Assembly: GCA_013215175.1 (NCBI GenBank) | Contig: JABSRH010000002.1 | Coordinates: forward strand, 1 to 56,569 | Source: Parvularculaceae bacterium | GTDB taxonomy: Bacteria; Pseudomonadota; Alphaproteobacteria; Caulobacterales; Parvularculaceae | Direction of reading: 5' to 3' | Length of the DNA stretch: 56,569 bases | Part shown: positions 51,718 to 56,569 of the stretch, piece by piece | How positions within the stretch are numbered: position 1 is the first letter of the stretch | How the letters are laid out: every line of letters starts with the position of its first letter | Translations under genes and position numbers: made by a program | Notes under the pieces: model-generated | The model's input: the letters and a program-made list of their open reading frames with translations, nothing else | What the model was told of the DNA's origin: nothing | The model's database searches: none

Positions 51718-52620
51718 ATGCCTCCTTTGCCAGACCCAAAAGCCCTCCGTGAGCGGAAGGCCTGCGTAGGGCGGCTGAACCTGCACCTTCGCCTTTGGGG
51801 CGACCCGAGCAAGCCGCTTGTCCTGCTCCAGCATGGAGGCAAGGACCACGGGCGGTCGTGGGACTGGACCGTGGCTGCACTGTTGGATGAGTACTGCGTC
51901 GCCGTTCCCGATTTGCGAGGCCATGGTGACAGTGATTGGCCCACTGGCGGCGGCTACGATACCTTTGACTTCGTCACCGACATGGCCGGTGTGGTAGAGG
52001 CCTTAATAGCCGAGGGTTTTGCAGGCCCGTTCGACCTGATCGGTCACTCGCTCGGCGGAAACATCGTTCTTCACTACGCCGCCTCTCACCCAAACCGTGT
52101 ACGTCGGATCATCAGCCTTGAGGGGCTTGGCTTTAGTGACAAGAGCTATGCCGACATGTCGGCTGCGCCGTTGCAGGAGCGTATGTCCAAAGCTGTGGGT
52201 CGTCGCCTGAAGGTAGCCAGCCGAGAACAACGCTTCTTCGCTGAGCAAGAGGAAGGGATTAAACGCCTCCGCCATCTTCATAGCCAGCTATCTGATCAGC
52301 AGGCTGAGCACCTCGCGGTTCACGCATTGGCGCAGGGTGAGGGCGGTTGGCGTTGGAAGCATGATCCGCATCTCGGCATGCTACCCATCCGCCCCATGCC
52401 ACCGGCGGAATACCTCCCGGTTTATGCCTCCATCGAGGCACCCGTGCTGCTGATGTATGGGCGGGACAGTTGGGCTTCGAGCCCGAAGGGCGACGGCCGG
52501 GTGGAGGCTTTCCAGAACGCGCAGCTGATCGAGTACGAAGCTGCAGGTCACTGGTTGCATCACGACCGATTTGACGATTTCATCAGGGACGTTCGAGCCT
52601 TTTTGGGGAAACCGTCATGA
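51718..52620 (+). CDS. Alpha/beta hydrolase
   Basis: The 300-residue alpha/beta hydrolase has the oxyanion motif HGGKDHGRSWDW, the nucleophile elbow GHSLGGN with the serine, a probable acid in MYGRDSW, and the catalytic histidine in AAGHWLHHDRF. Substrate unknown; esters or epoxides are common in this group. The ATG at 51718 is annotated; a TTG at 51709 is three codons longer and neither has a strong ribosome site. It overlaps the next gene by 4 bp (ATGA). Confidence 0.88.
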   Translation: MPPLPDPKALRERKACVGRLNLHLRLWGDPSKPLVLLQHGGKDHGRSWDWTVAALLDEYCVAVPDLRGHGDSDWPTGGGYDTFDFVTDMAGVVEALIAEGFAGPFDLIGHSLGGNIVLHYAASHPNRVRRIISLEGLGFSDKSYADMSAAPLQERMSKAVGRRLKVASREQRFFAEQEEGIKRLRHLHSQLSDQQAEHLAVHALAQGEGGWRWKHDPHLGMLPIRPMPPAEYLPVYASIEAPVLLMYGRDSWASSPKGDGRVEAFQNAQLIEYEAAGHWLHHDRFDDFIRDVRAFLGKPS

Positions 52621-52919
52621 GCACCGTCCGCGCCGCCAAGATGAAGCTTGCCGTTGCCATCGTCTTTGACGCTGCCGACTTCGTGGGAGGCTGGATCCCG
52701 GGCTTTGGCACCGCTTTCGACGCGCTTCTGACGGTGGTTGCGGTGGTCCTATTTGGCTGGAAGGGCTTGTTTCAGCTCTGGGAAGTCGCTGCTTTCCCGC
52801 CGGGCATGGACCTCGTCGACGGCTTCATTCCAACGCTGACGCTATTGGCAATTGCGGAGCTGCGAGAAGCGAAGAAGCAGGAGGCCGCTCTCGCCGCAGA
52901 GCAGGTGGAACAGTCATAA
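52617..52919 (+). CDS. Small hypothetical protein with hydrophobic helices
   Basis: This 100-residue protein has two moderately hydrophobic segments (about 10-28 and 34-56; LTVVAVVLFGWKGLFQLWEV is part of the second) and a charged C-terminal helix (EAKKQEAALAAEQVEQ). Family not recognised. It begins within the last codons of the alpha/beta hydrolase gene (ATGA overlap) and is translated with it. Convergent with fcl, 103 bp away. Confidence 0.6.
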   Translation: MSTVRAAKMKLAVAIVFDAADFVGGWIPGFGTAFDALLTVVAVVLFGWKGLFQLWEVAAFPPGMDLVDGFIPTLTLLAIAELREAKKQEAALAAEQVEQS

Positions 52920-52967
52920 ACTGGGCGACGGTTCCGCTATTGATGTTAGGTATCTCACCCTTTCGCG

Positions 52968-52983
52968 CGCTAAGCGGTTAGCG
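52968..52983. terminator. Possible weak terminator hairpin between convergent genes
   Basis: CGCTAA-GCGG-TTAGCG is a perfect 6-bp inverted repeat in the 103-bp gap between the small membrane gene (plus) and fcl (minus). No U-tract follows on either strand. Confidence 0.3.
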
Positions 52984-53022
52984 AGGCCGCGCTTGAGCTT
53001 CTGGCCAGGGAGCACATTGGTC

Positions 53023-53979
53023 TCAGTTCTGGTACCTATCCAAGTAGTCGGCGTAGGCATTCTGAATACCTGATTTCAGCTCGATGGAGGATTGCCAGCC
53101 GAGTTCACGAAGTCGGTCAACGTTCATGAGCTTTCGTGGCGTTCCGTCGGGTTTGCTCAAGTCCTTCGTGAGGTCGCCTTCGAAGCCCACAACCTCCATC
53201 ACGGTGTGTGCAAGCTGCTCGATCGACTGATCGGTGCCTGAGCCCAGGTTGAGAAAGCCAGCGGCAGAATGATGCTTCATAATGAAGACCAGACCGTCAG
53301 CACAGTCATCAACGTGAAGGAACTCGCGCAATGGGGTCCCCGTGCCCCAGATCTCGACGCTGCTGCTGCCGTTTGCCTTGGCGTCATGGACCTTCCTGAT
53401 CAAAGCCGGCAGCACATGGCTGTTCTGCGGATGGTAGTTATCGCCCGGTCCGTACAGATTACACGGCATGGCTGAGATGAAATCAGCCCCATGCTGCTTT
53501 CTATACGCATCACAGAGCTTAATGCCTGCGATCTTTGCGATCGCATACCACTCGTTCGTCTGCTCGAGAGGGCCCGTCAACAGCGCTTCCTCTACGAGGG
53601 GTTGCGGGGCTAATTTGGGAAATATGCAAGACGAACCGAGAAAAAGTAGCTTCTCTGCGCCGGCTTCATGAGCTGCATGAATGACGTTCGAAGCCATGAT
53701 GAGGTTGTCGTAAAGGAAATCAGCCGGGTACGAATCGTTGGCTACGATTCCACCAACTTTCGCGGCGGGCATGAATACCGCCTCGGGCTTTGTGTCACCA
53801 AACAGCTCTCGGGTGGCCCGTTGGTCTCTCAGGTCGACTTCGCTGCTGGTGGCAGTGATGATCTCGGCTGGATTTTCACTCTGCAGCCTGCGGACAATAG
53901 CGGATCCCACCATGCCCCGGTGTCCGGCAACATAGACTCGCTTTCCCGCCAAATCGTATTGTGGGGCTCGGTCAGCCAT
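53023..53979 (-). CDS. fcl: GDP-L-fucose synthase
   Basis: The 318-residue SDR enzyme epimerises and reduces GDP-4-keto-6-deoxymannose to GDP-L-fucose. The dinucleotide fold [14 protein letters not shown], the substrate motif [19 protein letters not shown] and the catalytic YAIAKIAG (Tyr-x-x-x-Lys) are present. [11 protein letters not shown] and [13 protein letters not shown] are family features. It overlaps gmd by 8 bp, so both are co-translated. Together they supply GDP-L-fucose for a surface polysaccharide. Confidence 0.95.
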   Translation of the reverse strand: MADRAPQYDLAGKRVYVAGHRGMVGSAIVRRLQSENPAEIITATSSEVDLRDQRATRELFGDTKPEAVFMPAAKVGGIVANDSYPADFLYDNLIMASNVIHAAHEAGAEKLLFLGSSCIFPKLAPQPLVEEALLTGPLEQTNEWYAIAKIAGIKLCDAYRKQHGADFISAMPCNLYGPGDNYHPQNSHVLPALIRKVHDAKANGSSSVEIWGTGTPLREFLHVDDCADGLVFIMKHHSAAGFLNLGSGTDQSIEQLAHTVMEVVGFEGDLTKDLSKPDGTPRKLMNVDRLRELGWQSSIELKSGIQNAYADYLDRYQN

Positions 53980-55042
53980 CGCGGTTCAGTCTCCAGCGTT
54001 CCGTCTTGACCACTTCAAGGTCGGCCGTAACCATCTCTTCGACCAGGTCTTTGAATGACGTCTGGCTCTCCCAGCCGAGTTTTTCTTTGGCCTTTGTCGG
54101 GTCGGAAAGCAGCAAGTCGACTTCGGCAGGACGGAAGTAACGCGGGTCAATTTTGACAAGTATGTCGCCGGAGGCGGCATCACGACCAACTTCGTTGACG
54201 CCTTCGCCTTCCCACTGAATCTTTCGATCCACTAGCGCAAAGGCTCTTTCCACAAACTCGCGAACAGAATGCATCTCGCCTGTGCCCAAGACGTAGTCGT
54301 CGCCGGATTCTTGCTGGAGCATCCGCCACATCCCTTCGACATAGTCTTTGGCGTGGCCCCAGTCTCTCTGCGCATCCAAGTTGCCAAGATAAAGCGTCTC
54401 CTGGAGCTTCAGGTGGATAGCCGCGACAGCGCGTGTGATTTTTCGTGTCACGAAGGTTTCCCCACGTAGCGGGCTTTCGTGGTTGAAAAGGATCCCGTTG
54501 GATGCGTGCATCGAATAGGCTTCACGGTAATTGACGGTGATCCAATAGGCATAGAGTTTTGCAGCCGCATAGGGCGAGCGCGGATAAAACGGCGTCGTTT
54601 CTCGCTGAGGCGTCTCTTGAACAAGGCCGTAGAGTTCTGACGTTGAAGCCTGATAGAATTTTGTTTTATCGACCAGATCCAGGAGTCGAATGGCTTCCAA
54701 AAGCCTCAGTGTGCCAATGGCGTCTGAGTTGGCGGTGTATTCAGGCGTCTCGAAACTGACCTGGACATGGCTCTGTGCACCGAGATTGTAGATTTCGTCA
54801 GGCCGCGTCTCTTGGACGAGTCGAATGAGGTTGGTGCTGTCGGTCAGGTCACCATAGTGTAGGTGGAAGCGGCTATCCTGCTCATGGGGATCGACATAGA
54901 TATCATCGACGCGCGCTGTGTTGAATGACGATGAGCGTCGCTTAATGCCGTGTACGGTGTAACCCTTGTCTAGCAGAAGTCTGGATAGGTACGCGCCGTC
55001 CTGGCCTGTTACCCCTGTGATCAATGCAACCTTACCGGTCAT
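53972..55042 (-). CDS. gmd: GDP-mannose 4,6-dehydratase
   Basis: This 356-residue SDR enzyme makes GDP-4-keto-6-deoxymannose from GDP-mannose, the first step to GDP-L-fucose. It opens [20 protein letters not shown], has [16 protein letters not shown], the active-site [15 protein letters not shown] and [20 protein letters not shown] (Tyr-x-x-x-Lys). Start ATG 55042 has an AGGAAAA site upstream. It is first in the gmd-fcl operon, divergent from a glycosyltransferase gene. Confidence 0.96.
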   Translation of the reverse strand: MTGKVALITGVTGQDGAYLSRLLLDKGYTVHGIKRRSSSFNTARVDDIYVDPHEQDSRFHLHYGDLTDSTNLIRLVQETRPDEIYNLGAQSHVQVSFETPEYTANSDAIGTLRLLEAIRLLDLVDKTKFYQASTSELYGLVQETPQRETTPFYPRSPYAAAKLYAYWITVNYREAYSMHASNGILFNHESPLRGETFVTRKITRAVAAIHLKLQETLYLGNLDAQRDWGHAKDYVEGMWRMLQQESGDDYVLGTGEMHSVREFVERAFALVDRKIQWEGEGVNEVGRDAASGDILVKIDPRYFRPAEVDLLLSDPTKAKEKLGWESQTSFKDLVEEMVTADLEVVKTERWRLNRDG

Positions 55043-55375
55043 ATTTTTGTTTTCCTGTCGACGTTTATCGTTCGCAAACGCTGTCTCTGAAATCGCTTCA
55101 ATACACAGCGCAACTGACCCTCGAAACAGCAGATTCCATACTATCTAGCAAGCTCCCCGCTATCAGAGATCTTGTTCACGGTTGAGGCGGCGTTAAGTGG
55201 GCTGGTAGGGCGCGAGAAGGTGGCCAGGCCGTCACCATCGACAGGCTAGCACAATCCGACCACAGCTCGCCGGCGACCGGCTTTACCATTGCCAGCGGTT
55301 AGCGAGCGGACATAAGCACAGCTCGCCACAGTTTGGCAGCGTGGCGTATCATTGAACAAAACGTTGGGCGGCTCG
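55043..55375. other. 333-bp divergent intergenic region, no gene seen
   Basis: This spacer between gmd and the glycosyltransferase must hold both promoters. CACAGCTCGCC is repeated directly at 55261-55271 and 55317-55327. No strong promoter consensus was found and short frames here look like chance. Confidence 0.5.
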
Positions 55376-56449
55376 ATGCTCGAATATTGCATTTCGGTTC
55401 CGGTGGGATCTTATCATCCTTTGCTACGCGACTGTTTAGCCAGTCTACGGGCGCAAACGGTGCCGCTGAAGATTGCTCTCTTAGATGCATCCGGCGATCC
55501 CCGGGTTGCCGACCTCGCCGATCATTTCAACGATTGTTTGTCATACCGCCGCCACGGACCCGATGGCGGGCAGTCAGCAGCGATCTTAGAAGGCTGGGAC
55601 AAGCTTGGAGGAGAAGTGTTGGGCTGGCTCAACGCTGACGACGTCCTGTTGCCGGGCGCCCTTGAAGCTGTCGAGAGTCGCTTCGCTACTGATCCTACCC
55701 CCGACATCGTATTTGGTCATAGTCAAATCGTTGATGATGATGGTTGGTTCGCCGGGTTTCATTGGAACGTGTCACCATCCACGGATGCTCTTCCAACGAG
55801 CTGCACGATTTCGCAGCCGTCCTGTTTTTTCAAACGAGAAGCCTACGAACGTGTAGGTGGATTGGACCGCTCCCTTCATTACGTCATGGACTGGGATTTG
55901 TGGATCAGACTCCATCGGGCTGGCTGCTCTTTCGGCTTTCTCGATGAAGTGCTCTCCAGTGTCTTGTGGTCGTCCGATGCGAAGACCGGCAGCTTAAATT
56001 CGGGGCGGCGCAAAGAGCTGATGGCGCTCATCGGGTCCGATCATTCGATTGGTGCACGGCTGAATAGCATGATGGGTTTTTTTAGCCACCACGTCATCGA
56101 GTACGTGCTCCCGAGTCGAACTAAGAAGTCGATCCGCCGTCGACAGTGCAACAAGGAAGCTGGCCCCTTTCGATTAGGGTCGGGGGGCACTCTCGTAGAT
56201 ACGACCGTATTGCCCCTATTTCACTATGGCGACAAGCCCGTCCGACGGGTCGAGATCAAGTTCGAAGCAACAGACGCTTCTCTCGAAGCATCCGTTGACG
56301 GAGAAAGGTTAAACAGTGAGCGGATCGACGAACATACCTTTGTTTTGACTCTGAATACGGGCCTCGTGCGGAATGAAAAGAAGAGCCTTCAGCTCAACAA
56401 GCTTGGGATTGGCGACTTGTATTTGGACGGCATGATTCTGCGCCCATAA
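55376..56449 (+). CDS. Family-2 glycosyltransferase
   Basis: The 357-residue protein has a GT-A fold in its first 220 residues: a start CISVPVGSYHPLLRDCLASL, the GDQSA-like GPDGGQSAAILEGWDKL, and the metal/sugar-nucleotide-binding LNADDVLLPGAL. The C-terminal 120 residues are a beta-rich extension (KPVRRVEIKFEATD...LDGMILRP) not typical of small GT2 enzymes and possibly a substrate-binding module. No membrane segment is seen. The ATG at 55376 is chosen; an ATG at 55352 is in frame eight codons upstream. It is divergent from gmd-fcl, suggesting use of GDP-fucose or sugars in the same polysaccharide; donor unknown. Confidence 0.85.
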   Translation: MLEYCISVPVGSYHPLLRDCLASLRAQTVPLKIALLDASGDPRVADLADHFNDCLSYRRHGPDGGQSAAILEGWDKLGGEVLGWLNADDVLLPGALEAVESRFATDPTPDIVFGHSQIVDDDGWFAGFHWNVSPSTDALPTSCTISQPSCFFKREAYERVGGLDRSLHYVMDWDLWIRLHRAGCSFGFLDEVLSSVLWSSDAKTGSLNSGRRKELMALIGSDHSIGARLNSMMGFFSHHVIEYVLPSRTKKSIRRRQCNKEAGPFRLGSGGTLVDTTVLPLFHYGDKPVRRVEIKFEATDASLEASVDGERLNSERIDEHTFVLTLNTGLVRNEKKSLQLNKLGIGDLYLDGMILRP

Positions 56450-56569
56450 GGGCTAATCTAGCTTGCGGGCCTGGCGTCGTTCACTTTGCTCGTCTCAGCA
56501 TGAACGGCGGCGTCCGCTTGGTGCATGACGGACAACGATCGCCGCGCGGCGTAGAACCGAAAAAATCGA
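56450..56569. other. End of window, no supported gene
   Basis: A minus-strand frame from the window edge stops at 56495 and could be the C-terminus of another gene (25 codons with IFSVLRRAAIVVRH-like sequence). Too short to assign. A plus frame opening at 56500 also reaches the edge. Confidence 0.3.

Noticed and set aside
56495-56569. Minus-strand C-terminal fragment at the right edge, possibly a polysaccharide-sugar transferase end
   Set aside because: Only 24 residues are available, too few to assign.

Overview
The window looks like a chromosomal segment of a marine-type alphaproteobacterium, probably near Hyphomonadaceae or Parvularculaceae; this placement is inference. The pointers are a three-gene proton-translocating transhydrogenase (pntAA, pntAB, pntB), a methionine synthase without its homocysteine domain next to metF and an ArsR-methyltransferase regulator, an imuA-imuB-dnaE2 cassette behind a GAAC-N7-GAAC SOS box (the alphaproteobacterial LexA site), a TacA-like sigma-54 regulator, and a beta-helix/diheme-cytochrome pair of families known from Hyphomonas. 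The DNA is GC-rich and densely coded. I see no phage, insertion sequence, CRISPR array or rRNA.

Layout. 1-2.2 kb (-): ProX-like deacylase, CnoX-like thioredoxin and a LON-substrate-binding-domain protein cut by the window edge. 2.3 kb: tRNA-Gly(GCC) with promoter and terminator. 2.5-5.1 kb: aldose epimerase, an orphan cysD and a TetR regulator. 5.1-7.8 kb: a 23-bp perfect palindrome separates tetR from a beta-helix lipoprotein, a diheme lipoprotein and a small protein. 7.8-13.3 kb: SOS mutagenesis cassette. 13.3-19.8 kb (-): two tandem DUF1800/DUF1501 pairs, that is two lipoproteins and two Tat-type proteins. 20.2-28.3 kb (-): a six-gene translationally coupled operon of the Atu/Liu type, namely an AtuA-like protein, both carboxylase subunits, an enoyl-CoA hydratase, a nitronate-monooxygenase-like protein and a TIGR03084-like protein; an acyl-CoA dehydrogenase and a TetR gene are divergent. 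30.2-31.8 kb (-): glutaryl-CoA dehydrogenase and a small membrane protein.

32-38 kb holds YaiI, lipoamide dehydrogenase, a HerA-like DUF853 ATPase whose leader could fold over its ribosome site, thymidine kinase, two unknown small proteins and a beta-barrel candidate. 38-42.5 kb is a methionine regulon behind a 24-bp palindrome. 42.6-44.5 kb (-) holds a cold-shock protein and the sigma-54 regulator. 44.7-49.4 kb (+) is the pnt locus, with an iron-type alcohol dehydrogenase and a thioesterase between pntAB and pntB. 49.5-52.9 kb holds small membrane proteins, a nuclease/phosphatase-fold lipoprotein, phosphoglycerate mutase and an alpha/beta hydrolase. The right end makes GDP-L-fucose (gmd, fcl) beside a divergent family-2 glycosyltransferase, so a polysaccharide locus probably continues beyond the window.

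The least understood parts are the duplicated DUF1800/DUF1501 locus and the TetR-controlled beta-helix/diheme pair. The atu-like operon, the interrupted pnt operon and the folded leaders at 16.45 and 34.0 kb are the next most interesting. All coordinates and starts come from reading the sequence; family assignments come from motif recognition and no database search was run.
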